A stretch of 64,000 bases of DNA, taken from contig CAWAXG010000039.1 of assembly GCA_963785755.1 (NCBI GenBank), forward strand, positions 1-64,000, given 5' to 3'. The position numbers and the translations under genes were made by a program. This document shows, in pieces, positions 48,916-59,644 of this stretch. The stretch's first letter is position 1, and each line of letters begins with the position of its first letter. The notes beneath the pieces are model-generated. The model worked only from the letters and a program-made list of their open reading frames with translations, had not been told where the DNA came from and did not search any database. This stretch comes from JACCXG01 sp963785755 (GTDB taxonomy: Bacteria; Acidobacteriota; Vicinamibacteria; Vicinamibacterales; 2-12-FULL-66-21).

Positions 48916-49307
48916 AACGAAAGAAAACCGGTGAAGATCAGCCCGGGCGCTTCGCGTACGAAGGGCTCGATCGCGTCCTGCACGAGAAGGCGCGGCTCGG
49001 CATCATGACCTCGCTCGTCACGAGGCCGGATGGGTTGCTGTTCGGCGAGCTCAAGCGCTTGTGCGCGCTGACCGACGGCAATCTGAGCCGGCACCTCGAC
49101 GTGCTCCATCAGGCAGGCCTGGTCGAAATCTGGAAAGGATTCGAGAACCGGCGGCCGCAGACACTGTGCCGGCTCTCACCGGAGGGCCGCCAGCGCTTTC
49201 TCGCGTACCTCGAAGAGCTCGAACAGGTCGTCCGTGACGCGATGCCGAAGGCGGCCCGCCGCGGCGAACACGCGCCCGAGCTCCCGCCGGGGTGGCAGCC
49301 GGCCTGA
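48912..49307 (+). CDS. Winged-helix transcriptional regulator
   Basis: 131 residues from the ATG at 48912. The winged-helix core is seen in LHEKARLGIMTSLVTRPDG, LLFGELKRLCALTDGNLSRH and HLDVLHQAGLVEIWKGFEN, the pattern of the HTH_34 / MarR-ArsR-like group that pairs with membrane proteins. It is coupled to the upstream gene by an ATGA overlap, so the two probably form one autoregulated unit. The signal is unknown; no ligand-binding Cys pattern is present. Confidence 0.85.
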   Translation: MKRKKTGEDQPGRFAYEGLDRVLHEKARLGIMTSLVTRPDGLLFGELKRLCALTDGNLSRHLDVLHQAGLVEIWKGFENRRPQTLCRLSPEGRQRFLAYLEELEQVVRDAMPKAARRGEHAPELPPGWQPA

Positions 49308-49350
49308 CGCCGCGCCAACTGTGACGTGAGTCGATCCGTGCGGGATCCGC

Positions 49351-50106
49351 TCACGTCAGGTCCCATCCATCGCGCATCTCCTGCGCCCGCCCCTCCGCCG
49401 CCAGCTTGATCAGATGCGCGTGAACGCTGTCGCGCGCGGCCCGCACGAGCGGTTCGGCCAGATTCTCGTAGACCTCATCGACGATCTCCTGCAGGGTCCG
49501 GCGGCCACTGCGGAGCGCAGCGACGATCTGCCGTTCGCGATCCGCGCGGTGCTTCAGGTACTCGTCGATGAGCACCGCCGGTTCCGCCACGGGCGGCCCG
49601 TGACCCGGAAGCAGACGGTGCGGCGCGAGCGCCCGGATGCGTCGAAGCGAGGCGAGATAGTCGGTGAGGCTTCCGCCCGCGCTCGCGGGAATGACGACCG
49701 TGCCGCCGAGCCGCGCGAGATCTCCGCAGTACATGTCGCGCGTGGACTCGTCGAGAAAGCAGAAATGATCGGGAGCATGGCCGGGCGTATGAAGCGCGCG
49801 GAGCTCAGTGTCTCCCGCTCGAATGATCTCGCCGTCCCGGCACGCATCCGGCCTGGCGTTGCGGACGACAACGCTGGGCCATCGCTCCCGGAGCCGCGGA
49901 ATCCCGGCGATGTGGTCCTCATGGCCGTGCGTGATCAGCACGGCGGCGAGCGCCTGGCCATGCAGCGCCTGTTCGAGCGTCGCCAGGTGGACGGGATCAC
50001 CGACGCCCGCGTCGATCAAGGTCGGAACCGTTCCCGTCAGGAGGTAGGTGTTGTTCCCTGTCGGCCCCGTCCACGCCGACGGGTTGCCCGCGGGAATCAG
50101 TTGCAC
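49351..50106 (-). CDS. MBL-fold metallohydrolase (LACTB2-like)
   Basis: 251 residues from a GTG at 50106. The zinc motif THGHEDH is exact, further ligands lie in HTPGHAPDHF and the CGDLA Asp, and the last zinc His is in LLPGHGPP. A C-terminal winged region (residues ~190-250) is typical of the LACTB2-like branch, thought to act on RNA or small esters. The substrate is open. Confidence 0.9.
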   Translation of the reverse strand: MQLIPAGNPSAWTGPTGNNTYLLTGTVPTLIDAGVGDPVHLATLEQALHGQALAAVLITHGHEDHIAGIPRLRERWPSVVVRNARPDACRDGEIIRAGDTELRALHTPGHAPDHFCFLDESTRDMYCGDLARLGGTVVIPASAGGSLTDYLASLRRIRALAPHRLLPGHGPPVAEPAVLIDEYLKHRADRERQIVAALRSGRRTLQEIVDEVYENLAEPLVRAARDSVHAHLIKLAAEGRAQEMRDGWDLT

Positions 50107-50292
50107 GTCTTGATCTTACCGGGCGCCCTCCAGGCCAGGCTCATCCGCAGGCGAAGGGCCGGCTTCTTGTGAACCTAAGAATCGCACGGCAGACGCACTC
50201 GAGTGAACGGTTCAAACAGGCAGAAGCGTGCGTCAGAAGAAGTACTTCAACTCAGCTGAAAAGAAAGGAACATCGCAACGCCGGGCGACGCG

Positions 50293-50706
50293 TCAGGTGC
50301 GGGGCCCTCCTGTCAGCGCCTGCTTCAAGGCGTCGGACACGGGAACGGGCTTGCTGGTGGAATAGTCGTAACGGACGATCACGGTTCGCGCGGATGCGAC
50401 CAGCCGCCCCTCGACGTCGACGATTTCGTACTCGTAGGTAAAGCTGGTGCGTCCGAACGCGGCGATGCCCAGCCTGACTTCCAGCACGTCGCCGAACTTC
50501 GCGGGACGCCGGTAATCGATCTCGACCCGCGCGAGAATAACCCCGGGAATGTCGGCGTGGCCGGTCAGATCGGCGAGGCCGATCGCCCGCCAGTGGTTGA
50601 AGCGCGCCTGCTCGAGATACGTGAGATACACGGCATTGTTGACGTGACCGAGCGCGTCACAATCGCGGAAGCGGACTTCGAGGCGATGAGAGAAAACGAC
50701 CGTCAC
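50293..50706 (-). CDS. Hotdog-fold thioesterase (YbgC/4HBT family)
   Basis: 137 residues from the GTG at 50706; a TTG at 50715 overlapping the thyX stop (TTGA) is an alternative. The active-site Asp is in RDCDALGHVNNAVYLTYLEQ, the classic 4HBT/YbgC motif. It hydrolyses acyl-CoA thioesters in the cytoplasm. The link to thyX is only by position. Confidence 0.9.
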   Translation of the reverse strand: MTVVFSHRLEVRFRDCDALGHVNNAVYLTYLEQARFNHWRAIGLADLTGHADIPGVILARVEIDYRRPAKFGDVLEVRLGIAAFGRTSFTYEYEIVDVEGRLVASARTVIVRYDYSTSKPVPVSDALKQALTGGPRT

Positions 50707-50711
50707 CGGCG

Positions 50712-52352
<1,641 letters not shown>

Positions 52353-52356
52353 GCCG

Positions 52357-52914
52357 TCACTCCACTTTGACGGGCTGGCCACTCGAGTAGCGGCCGAACT
52401 CGTCGAGAAAAGTCAGGGATTGAAAGCCGTTCATCCGGTCGAGGAACAGCACGCCGTCGAGATGATCCGCCTCGTGCTGAATGACTCGCGCCGTGAAGCC
52501 CGACGCCTGCAGCTCGAACCGCTTGGCCCGCCGATCGAACGCGCGAACCACGATCTGCCGCGCCCGCGGCACCCTGCCGCGCAGATCCGGAATGCTCAGG
52601 CAGCCTTCCCAATCCTCGACTACGTCAGACCCGACGACGGTAATCTCAGGGTTGATCAAGACCATCAGCGGAACGCGCTCGCGCTGCAATTCCTCGTCGT
52701 CATCCGGATCGGGCACGAAGCCCGCGACGAAGAGACGAACGCTTTCGTGCACCTGGGGCGCTGCGAGCCCGACGCCCTGATACTCCGTCATCGTCTCGAA
52801 CATGTCGTCGATGAGTTGCTGAATCCGAGTCGATTTGATCTCCCCCTGATCCATGGCACGCGCCGGTTTGCGCAGCACGGGGTGACCCATCCGCGCTACC
52901 TTCAGAATCGACAT
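52357..52914 (-). CDS. def: Peptide deformylase
   Basis: 185 residues. The three conserved motifs are present: GVGLAAPQV (residues 47-55), EGCLSIP with Cys105, and QHEADH with the metal His147, catalytic Glu148 and His151. It removes the formyl group from the starting Met of new proteins. An acidic insert (DPDDDEEL near 69-76) is a little unusual. It is probably cotranscribed with thyX. Confidence 0.95.
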   Translation of the reverse strand: MSILKVARMGHPVLRKPARAMDQGEIKSTRIQQLIDDMFETMTEYQGVGLAAPQVHESVRLFVAGFVPDPDDDEELQRERVPLMVLINPEITVVGSDVVEDWEGCLSIPDLRGRVPRARQIVVRAFDRRAKRFELQASGFTARVIQHEADHLDGVLFLDRMNGFQSLTFLDEFGRYSSGQPVKVE

Positions 52915-52935
52915 CGCCGCATTATAGTCGTCAGC

Positions 52936-53487
52936 ATGGACCTGGTTTCGTATCGCTTCTGTCCGGCGTGTGGAGGGCGGCTCTCCGGCCGGACGCTCAA
53001 GACCGGTGATCCCGAACGGCTGGTCTGCGACACCTGCGCGTTCGTGTTCTACATGGATCCGAAGGTCGCGGTCGGCACCGTCATTCGCACCGGCGACGAT
53101 CGCGTCGTCCTCGTGCGGCGGGCAATCGAGCCAGGCTACGGTCTCTGGGTGTTCCCGGGGGGATACGTGGATCGGGGGGAGCAGGTCCTCGACGCGGCAC
53201 TGCGGGAGGCTCGTGAAGAGTCCGGTCTCGAGATCCGCATCGAGGAGCTCGTCAACGTCTACTCGTATGGCGGAACAGCCCCGATCATCATCGTGTACTC
53301 GGCGACCATGGTCGGCGGCGAACTGTGCACCGACGAGGAATGTCTCGAAGCGCGCCTCTTCACCCGTGAAGAGATCCCCTGGGACGAGCTCGCATTCCGC
53401 AGCACCCGCGAAGCGCTCGAGGACTATTTCAGAATCGATCGCCCGGGCTCGACTTCCGTAGCCCGGCCGCAGAAAGATCGCGGCTGA
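52936..53487 (+). CDS. Nudix hydrolase with N-terminal zinc ribbon
   Basis: 183 residues from the ATG at 52936. A zinc ribbon (FCPACGG ... CDTC) comes first, then a Nudix fold with the box in GGYVDRGEQVLDAALREARE followed by ESGLE, matching GX5EX7REUXEEXGU. The layout is like the NADH-pyrophosphatase branch (NudC-like) but shorter, so nucleoside-diphosphate derivatives are likely substrates. It is divergent from def with 21 bases between them. Confidence 0.9.
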   Translation: MDLVSYRFCPACGGRLSGRTLKTGDPERLVCDTCAFVFYMDPKVAVGTVIRTGDDRVVLVRRAIEPGYGLWVFPGGYVDRGEQVLDAALREAREESGLEIRIEELVNVYSYGGTAPIIIVYSATMVGGELCTDEECLEARLFTREEIPWDELAFRSTREALEDYFRIDRPGSTSVARPQKDRG

Positions 53488-53596
53488 GCTCGTCTTTTCG
53501 ACGGAGGAACCATTTCGTCGGCTGCTATACTTCTGACCTCCCCAGCTTCTGTTTCCCGGGCCCCGTGTGCCCGATACGCTTCATAGAGACGGGGCC

Positions 53597-54061
53597 ATGA
53601 AGACATTGAAATACGCGATTCAGCTCGCTGCGTGTGTTGCCGTCGCGGCACTGACCGCGGCATGCTTCGGATTCGAACGGAAGAGCACGGTGACCGCTCC
53701 CAGCGCTACCGGCATCGGTACGCTCCTGGGTAACTGGACATCGTCCAACCTCATCCCGACGCCCGGCACGTGCACGGACTTCAAATGGAACGTGTCGGAG
53801 CAGACGTCGAACAGCGCGAAAGGCTCCTTCAGCGCGACGTGCGCCAACGACCTCAAGCTGACCGGCACCGCGCAGGGCACGCTCAATGGTTCGACGATTC
53901 TCTGGGCCGCGGAAGGGAACGCGAACGCCCCCGGACTGACGTCCTGCAGCGTCAAGCTGTCAGGAACGGCGGAGATCGGCATCGACGCGGTGCGCGTGCC
54001 GTACTCCGGAGACACCTGTCTCGGGAAAGTAAGCGGCATCGAAACGCTGCGACGGCGCTAG
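53597..54061 (+). CDS. Small lipoprotein of unknown function
   Basis: 154 residues from the ATG at 53597. Lipoprotein signal ending in LTAACFG. The mature part is rich in Ser, Thr and Gly with three or four Cys (PGTCTDFKW, FSATCAND, LTSCSVKLSG, SGDTCLGK), and looks like a small beta sheet. I recognise no family. Its TAG stop (54059-54061) lies inside the inverted copy of the structured repeat. Confidence 0.75.
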   Translation: MKTLKYAIQLAACVAVAALTAACFGFERKSTVTAPSATGIGTLLGNWTSSNLIPTPGTCTDFKWNVSEQTSNSAKGSFSATCANDLKLTGTAQGTLNGSTILWAAEGNANAPGLTSCSVKLSGTAEIGIDAVRVPYSGDTCLGKVSGIETLRRR

Positions 54062-54199
54062 AGGTCTTGACCCCTCAGAACTTGTGCAAATGAGTCAAGT
54101 TTTCTCCGGGGTCAAGACCGTCCCCGCGTCAGCGGGGCGTGTCAAGAATTAACCTAGCGAGGCGGAGCCCTCAATGGTCTCAGGCGCAGCCTCGCTAGT
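54057..54199 (-). repeat. Structured intergenic repeat, copy 2 (inverted)
   Basis: On the minus strand this matches copy 1 (18664-18819) along most of its length. It has the same stems: GGTCTTGACCCC/GGGGTCAAGACC (54063-54074, 54108-54119), CCCCGC/GCGGGG (54122-54137), and CTAGCGAGGC/GCCTCGCTAG (54154-54163, 54189-54198). The loops differ more than the stems. It starts at the stop codon of the lipoprotein gene, so the repeat again supplies a TAG. The outer direct repeat seen in copy 1 is present at only one end. Confidence 0.85.
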
Positions 54200-54204
54200 C
54201 AGTC

Positions 54205-54228
54205 AGGGGCGGCCTCGGAGCCGCCCCT
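54205..54228. terminator. GC-rich hairpin after the aldolase gene
   Basis: A 9-bp stem AGGGGCGGC/GCCGCCCCT with a six-base loop, between the repeat and the lacD stop. No run of T follows in either direction, so intrinsic termination would be weak; it may serve both the lipoprotein and aldolase messages. Confidence 0.4.
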
Positions 54229-54234
54229 TCTCAC

Positions 54235-55242
54235 TCACTTCAGGTCGTCGGCCGACTTGGCCCCGTAGAACTCGAACCACGGACGCGCGGGCTTGAGGTG
54301 CGCGTTCACGTTCTCGATATTCTTCACGCCCTCGTCGTCGAGCCAGGCCTTGAACGCCGAAGCTCCCTGTTTGCCGAACACCGGAATTCCATCCTTCCAC
54401 GTCGCACGGCCGCACAGAACCCCAGAAAAGCGGGTTCCGGCCTCGGCCGCGAGCTCGAGCGATTCGGTGAACTCCGCGTTGCTCACACCAGCTGACAGGT
54501 AGATGAATGGTCGCGTCGCCACTTCCGCGCTTCGTCGGAAGTGGTCCATGCCTTCCTGCTTCGAGTACGCCTTCTGTCCGGCGAACGCCCGGGTGCCTTC
54601 GACGAACTTCATGTTGATCGGCATCTCGACCTTCATGACGTCGACGCCGTAACGATCCTTCGTGAATTCCGCCATGCTGCCGGCGACGATGCGCGGCTTC
54701 TTCTTGGCGAAGTCGAGCCCCTTTTCGTCCGCCCCCTCCTCATAGCCGACGAACTCGAGAAAGAACGGAATGTCATTGGCCCGGCATTCGTCGCCAATCC
54801 GTTCGACCCAGGCGTGCTTCTGGTCGTTGACGTCCTTCGGATCGTCGGGCGTGTAATAGAGCAGGATCTTGATGCAGTCCGTGCCGACCTCCTTCAAGCG
54901 CCGGACGGACCAGTGGTCGAGGAGATCCGGAAGGCGCCCCGGACCCGTCTTGTCGTAGCCGGTCTTCTCGTAGGCCATCAGGAGGCCGGCGCTCGGGGCG
55001 CGGCGCTTGCTCGCGGGAATGCCCCATTCGGGGTCGAGCAGGATCGCGCTGGCATGAGGCGTCAAGACCTCCGCAACCAGGATCTTGAACTCCTCCATGT
55101 CGCGATCGCTGATGTCTCCCCCTTTTTCCTTGGCCAACGCCTTCTGCAACGAGCCGCGCTGGTCCATGGCGGCAGCGGCGATCACGCCGCGGCCGTCCGA
55201 CACGGCCTTCATGCCGGCGAGCTTCCCTGGTGTCATTTTCAC
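54235..55242 (-). CDS. lacD: LacD-type tagatose-1,6-bisphosphate aldolase
   Basis: 335 residues from the GTG at 55242, with AGGAG eight bases upstream, preferred to the start at 55266. It matches the LacD class I (Schiff base) family: AAAMDQRGSLQKAL, ILLDPEWGIPASK, KILLYYTPDD, FLEFVGYEEG, VMKVEMPINM and IYLSAGVSN. The catalytic Lys is in the VMKVEMP strand. The family acts on tagatose-1,6-bisphosphate and can take other ketose bisphosphates. No lac-operon partner lies nearby, so its physiological role here may be broader glycolytic aldolase chemistry. Confidence 0.9.
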   Translation of the reverse strand: MKMTPGKLAGMKAVSDGRGVIAAAAMDQRGSLQKALAKEKGGDISDRDMEEFKILVAEVLTPHASAILLDPEWGIPASKRRAPSAGLLMAYEKTGYDKTGPGRLPDLLDHWSVRRLKEVGTDCIKILLYYTPDDPKDVNDQKHAWVERIGDECRANDIPFFLEFVGYEEGADEKGLDFAKKKPRIVAGSMAEFTKDRYGVDVMKVEMPINMKFVEGTRAFAGQKAYSKQEGMDHFRRSAEVATRPFIYLSAGVSNAEFTESLELAAEAGTRFSGVLCGRATWKDGIPVFGKQGASAFKAWLDDEGVKNIENVNAHLKPARPWFEFYGAKSADDLK

Positions 55243-55317
55243 GATCTGTTCTCCTCTGACGATCACGGCGTCCGCGGCCGCGCTTCTGTAGGCGCCCGCT
55301 GCGGTGATCGAAGCTGA

Positions 55318-56487
55318 TCATTTTAATACGGGGAACTTGAACTCCTCCACGACCGCAGCCGCGAGCGCCTTTTCCACCATCTCCTGGATCGGAAGGGAAG
55401 CTTCGGCGCGCTCGACGTCGCCGCGGCGTGCCTTGGTCGCCGGATGGCGCGGCGTGAACAGCGTGCAGCAGTCCTGGTCTGGAATGATCGATATCGGATA
55501 GGTGCCGAGCTGCTGCGCCTGCGCCGTGATCTCTTCTTTGTCCATGCCGATCAACGGACGCAGGACCGGCAGGGTCACGACTTCGTTGATGCGATTGAGA
55601 TTCTCGACGGTCTGGGACGCCACCTGGCCGACGACCTCGCCGGTCACCAGGGCCAGCGCGCGTTGCCGGCGCGCGACCTCTTCGGCAATCCTCATCATCA
55701 GCCTGCGGTAGATGACCACGCGCAGCGGCGCTGGCACGGTCAGGATCACCTGCTGCTGCAGATCCGCAAACGGCACGAGCAGCAGGCGGGAGGCGTACTG
55801 ATACTGCGTGAGGAGGTTCGCCAGCTCGCGGACCTTCTCCTGCGACGCCCGGGACAACACCGGATAACTGTGAAAGTGCAGGAACACGACGCGGCAGCCG
55901 CGGCGCATCAGGCGCCAGGCCGCGACCGGCGAATCGATGCCGCCGGACAAGAGCGCGACAACGCGGCCGCTCGCCCCGACCGGAAGCCCGCCGGCGCCCT
56001 GGTGCTTGCCGAAGAAGTAGAAGGCTTCGTCGGTCAAGGCTTCGACGTGAATCGTCAACTCTGGCGCGGACAGGTTCACCGTCCAGTGGCGGGCTTCCTT
56101 GATGCGCCCGCCGACTTCGCGCTCGATCTGTGGCGAGGTCAACGGGAAGCGCTTGTCGGCCCGGCGCGCCGACACGCGGAACGAGCCGGCCTGCATGGCA
56201 CCGAGGTCATCGAGGATCCGCGCGGCTATGGCGTCGACGTCGAGGGGCGCCCTGCCCGCTTTCGCAAAGTTGCCGATGCCGAAGACGCGTTCGAGGCGCG
56301 CACCGACCGCGGTCCAGTCAGCGTTCGGCCCGAGCACGATCTCGATCCTCCCCATGAGCACGCGAACGGCTTGGACGTCCAGGTCGGACAGTGCTTGACG
56401 GAGGTTCCTGACCAGACGCGCCACGAACCAGGGACGGTTCTTCCCCTTCAGCGCGATCTCCTGATAGTGGACGATGACGGAGGTCAT
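55318..56487 (-). CDS. thiI: tRNA 4-thiouridine synthase
   Basis: 389 residues from the ATG at 56487. N-terminal ferredoxin-like and THUMP domains (residues ~1-165) precede the PP-loop ALLSGGIDSPVAAW. FHSYP and TGEVVGQVASQTVENL mark the AANH-like fold. The C-terminal rhodanese domain of the E. coli enzyme is missing; this short form is common. The DCCTLFTPRHP Cys near the end may carry sulfur. It adds sulfur to U8 of tRNA. It is coupled to hpnE by an ATGA overlap. Confidence 0.9.
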   Translation of the reverse strand: MTSVIVHYQEIALKGKNRPWFVARLVRNLRQALSDLDVQAVRVLMGRIEIVLGPNADWTAVGARLERVFGIGNFAKAGRAPLDVDAIAARILDDLGAMQAGSFRVSARRADKRFPLTSPQIEREVGGRIKEARHWTVNLSAPELTIHVEALTDEAFYFFGKHQGAGGLPVGASGRVVALLSGGIDSPVAAWRLMRRGCRVVFLHFHSYPVLSRASQEKVRELANLLTQYQYASRLLLVPFADLQQQVILTVPAPLRVVIYRRLMMRIAEEVARRQRALALVTGEVVGQVASQTVENLNRINEVVTLPVLRPLIGMDKEEITAQAQQLGTYPISIIPDQDCCTLFTPRHPATKARRGDVERAEASLPIQEMVEKALAAAVVEEFKFPVLK

Positions 56488-57875
56488 GCGAGCGCTCGAT
56501 CCGCGGCCGCGCGATCCGGCGAACGGCGGCCGAGGATTGCGGCCGCCGCACGGTGACCGCTCAGGACCGCCCCTTCGATCGTGGCCGGGAGGCCGGTATC
56601 CGTCCAGTCGCCCGCCAGCATCAATCCGGCAACCGGCGTTCTGAACCCTGGACGCGCCGGCTGACCGGGCGCCAGTGAGAACGTCGCCTGCTTCTCGCGC
56701 ACCACGGTTGCCCGGACCGGCCACACCCCGCTCGCCGCAGGTAGTGAAGCTTCTATTTCAGCGGCCGCAAGCCGGGCGAGCTCGTCATTGCTCTTGCCCA
56801 CGATGTCCGTGGCGCCGCTCGAGACGAGCGACAGGTGTGACGCGGTGCCGCCGAATGCTACCCGCTTGTCGAACACCCATTGCATGGTCCGGCCGGGAAG
56901 TCCCGCAAACGCGTCCTGCATGATGGTGCGGTCGTACCACAGATTCACGGTCACAATCGGCATCGGCTCCATTCGTCCCACGGTCTCGAGGAGAGGCGTC
57001 AGCTCCGGCGGGGGTGCACCGCCGAGCAGCGTGCGAAGCCCGAACCAGGGAACGGCGGCAATGACGTGACTCGCGGTGAACCGCTCGCCTCGCACGTCCA
57101 CCGCTTCGACGGCGCCGTTCGTCACGATCAACCGGGCGACCGCCGACGATCGTACTTCGCCGGCCCGCGAGCAGACGTAGCGGCGCGCCGGCTCGGCGTA
57201 CATCTCGTGCAGCGGCCGCACCGGCAGGACGAGCGCCGCGGCCGCTCTGTCGGGGGCAAACATTTCCGCGAGGATGCGGACGAACGGATCGGCGGAGGCG
57301 TGCTGCGGCAGCTGGTTCAACGCCGCGACCGCCAGCGGGTGCCAGAGCCACTCCTGCAGCACCGGACCCTGGCCGTGTCGATCCAGCCATTCCTGAACCG
57401 TCGCGCTTCCAGGTTCGGCGTCAGGGGAGCCCTCGCTCTTCAGCTGGCGCCGCGCCTTCAGAATCTCCCCCCCGACCTTCAACGCTGCCAGCCGCTCCGC
57501 CCATGGAATCGGCGGCCACCTGAGCACGGCCGCGAGAAGGTGCAGTGGCGCCGGCAGCGGCGGGCAACGCAGGACGGAACGCCGCCGCGCCGTGTCGTAG
57601 CACACCAGCTCCAGCGCCGGCTGCGTCTGCACGTGACGTTCCGCGCCGATTCTGCGGAGGAACGCCAGCGTCTCGCGGTAGCAGCCGAACATCACGTGCT
57701 GGCCGTTGTCCACGAGCTCGCCGGTCTCGCGGTCGGTGAACGCGGTGGCCCGCCCGCCAAGTTGCTTGCGCGCTTCGAGCACCAGCACGCGCGCGCCGGA
57801 TTCAGCCAGGGACGTGGCCGCGCTCAGACCGGCGAATCCCGCGCCAACCACAATGACGTCGTGCCCTGTGATCAC
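56484..57875 (-). CDS. hpnE: Hydroxysqualene dehydroxylase (squalene-forming desaturase)
   Basis: 463 residues from a GTG overlapping the hpnD stop (GTGA). An FAD-dependent amine-oxidase-like desaturase: VVGAGFAGLSAATSLAESGA binds FAD, and EARKQLGGRA and GLMLAGDWTDTGLPATIEG mark the family. HpnE reduces hydroxysqualene to squalene. The last step of the three-enzyme route follows hpnC and hpnD here. No squalene-hopene cyclase is in view. Confidence 0.9.
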   Translation of the reverse strand: MITGHDVIVVGAGFAGLSAATSLAESGARVLVLEARKQLGGRATAFTDRETGELVDNGQHVMFGCYRETLAFLRRIGAERHVQTQPALELVCYDTARRRSVLRCPPLPAPLHLLAAVLRWPPIPWAERLAALKVGGEILKARRQLKSEGSPDAEPGSATVQEWLDRHGQGPVLQEWLWHPLAVAALNQLPQHASADPFVRILAEMFAPDRAAAALVLPVRPLHEMYAEPARRYVCSRAGEVRSSAVARLIVTNGAVEAVDVRGERFTASHVIAAVPWFGLRTLLGGAPPPELTPLLETVGRMEPMPIVTVNLWYDRTIMQDAFAGLPGRTMQWVFDKRVAFGGTASHLSLVSSGATDIVGKSNDELARLAAAEIEASLPAASGVWPVRATVVREKQATFSLAPGQPARPGFRTPVAGLMLAGDWTDTGLPATIEGAVLSGHRAAAAILGRRSPDRAAADRALA

Positions 57876-58723
57876 GGCAGCAGCACGGCACGCGCCCAGG
57901 TGGCGGCAGCGATCAACGCCCGCCGGGGGCGCGGGATGCGGACGATCCTCGAAAACACGTCGTAGTCCGAGCGTTCGATGCGATGCAGGATGGCGCGATA
58001 GATGGCGCCCATGATCTCGGCAGCCACCAGCTGGCGCACGTCACCCTTCGGAAGGGATTTCGCCGCCCGGCCGTAATACTCGCGCGCTCGTGCCGCCTGC
58101 TGTTTCAGCAGCGCCTTGACCGCCGCCGACCGCACGCCATGACCGGCGTGCGCGGCCTCGCTCTGAAGATCCGCTTCGGTGCATCCGTGCGCGCGGAGAT
58201 CCTCTTGCGGAATGTAGACGCGGCCCTGCGCGAGATCGACGGGCACGTCGCGCAGGATGTTGGTGAGCTGCAGCGCGACGCCGAGATCCACGGCGTACTG
58301 GCGCGCTTTCGGGTCACGGTAGCCGAAGATGTTCAGGCAGATCAATCCGACCGCGGAGGCCACCCTGATGCAGTATTCATAGAGATCGGGAAAGGTCTCG
58401 TAGCGGCGGCTGCCGAGGTCCATCTCCACCCCCTCGATCAACGCCTCGAACGGCTCGCGTGGCAGATCGAACCTGCGGATCATCGGCACTAGCGCCTGCC
58501 CCTGACGCGTCTCCGGAACGCCGCCGTCGAAGCACGCGGCCAGCTCGCGTCGCCAGCTCGCGATTTCCTCGCGTGCCGATTCGTCCTTGCGCGCACCGAC
58601 TCCCTGCGCCTCATCGACGGCATCGTCTACGGCGCGGCAGAAATCCCAGACCGCGATGATCGCCCGGCGCTTCTCGGCCGGAAGAACGAGGAAGGAGTAG
58701 TAGAAGTTCGTGTCGCGAGCCAA
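57872..58723 (-). CDS. hpnD: Presqualene diphosphate synthase
   Basis: 283 residues from a TTG at 58723. All-helical trans-isoprenyl synthase: the first Asp-rich motif is in VDDAVDEAQG and the second in LTNILRDVPVD, with RRAIIAVWDFCRAVDD near the start. It condenses two farnesyl diphosphates to presqualene diphosphate. It is coupled to hpnE by overlap and lies nine bases after hpnC. Confidence 0.92.
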   Translation of the reverse strand: MARDTNFYYSFLVLPAEKRRAIIAVWDFCRAVDDAVDEAQGVGARKDESAREEIASWRRELAACFDGGVPETRQGQALVPMIRRFDLPREPFEALIEGVEMDLGSRRYETFPDLYEYCIRVASAVGLICLNIFGYRDPKARQYAVDLGVALQLTNILRDVPVDLAQGRVYIPQEDLRAHGCTEADLQSEAAHAGHGVRSAAVKALLKQQAARAREYYGRAAKSLPKGDVRQLVAAEIMGAIYRAILHRIERSDYDVFSRIVRIPRPRRALIAAATWARAVLLP

Positions 58724-58732
58724 GGTCGGGGC

Positions 58733-59644
58733 TCAGGCGGCGTGTGGCCAGACGACGGCCCGCCAGAGGAGCTGGACCGCATCGGCGCCGGTCAGCCTGG
58801 GGCGGCGGCCGAAGACGTCGAACTCGTTCTGTTCGAGCCGGTCGAGGATTCGGGATCCACCGAGCCAGGTGAGGCGCAGCTCGAGGCGAAGCCGGCCGCT
58901 GACGCCGTCACAAACCGGCCGGCCAGCCGCAAACAGGGCCCGCGTGCGAGCGGTCATGACGCGAAGCGCGGCCCGCCATTCAGGGGTGATGCGTCCGGCG
59001 TCGAGATCGGCATCACGGGCGCCGGCCCGGTCGCGTTCGTCGAGCGGCAGGTATAAACGCCCACGCGCCCAGTCCTGCGCGAGATCCTGCCAGAAGTTGG
59101 TCAACTGCAGCGCCGTGCAAACGGCGTCGGACGCGCGATCGAGGTCCGGGTCGTCACGTCCGGCCACGCGGAGCACGAGGCGGCCGACCGGGTTCGCGGA
59201 TCGCGCACAGTAGTCGAGCAGGTCCTCCCACGTCGCGTATCGCTTGACGGTGACATCCTGCTCGAACGCGGTGAGCAGATCGTTCAGCAGCGACACTGGA
59301 AGCCGGTGCCGGCGAATGGCGTCGCCGAGCGCGAAGAACAGCGCATCGTCTGCGGACGATGGAGACGGTGGAGATCGGCGGGACGAGACGCAGTTGTACA
59401 AGCGGTGACGCCAGCGATCGAGCAGGTCGAGCCGCTCCGACGCCGGCAGATCGCCTTCGTCCGCGAAGTCGTCCGCCCGCCGGGCGAACGCATAGATCGC
59501 CGCGATCGACGGCCGCATCGCTCGCGGCAGCAGCGCGGATGCCACCGGAAAGTTCTCGTAATGCTCGCGCGCCATGCGTTCGCACAGGGCGTACGCGCTC
59601 GCCAGAGCCGGCTCGGATGTCCCGCTCGTGAAACCGGTCACCAC
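58733..59644 (-). CDS. hpnC: Hydroxysqualene synthase
   Basis: 303 residues. Two adjacent GTGs (59644 and 59641) are possible starts; the second overlaps the cobA stop as GTGA. Squalene/phytoene synthase fold: FARRADDFADEGD and LTNFWQDLAQDWARGR carry the Asp-rich motifs, and REHYENFPVASALLP is typical of HpnC. It converts presqualene diphosphate to hydroxysqualene. With hpnD and hpnE it gives a complete squalene pathway. Confidence 0.92.
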   Translation of the reverse strand: MVTGFTSGTSEPALASAYALCERMAREHYENFPVASALLPRAMRPSIAAIYAFARRADDFADEGDLPASERLDLLDRWRHRLYNCVSSRRSPPSPSSADDALFFALGDAIRRHRLPVSLLNDLLTAFEQDVTVKRYATWEDLLDYCARSANPVGRLVLRVAGRDDPDLDRASDAVCTALQLTNFWQDLAQDWARGRLYLPLDERDRAGARDADLDAGRITPEWRAALRVMTARTRALFAAGRPVCDGVSGRLRLELRLTWLGGSRILDRLEQNEFDVFGRRPRLTGADAVQLLWRAVVWPHAA

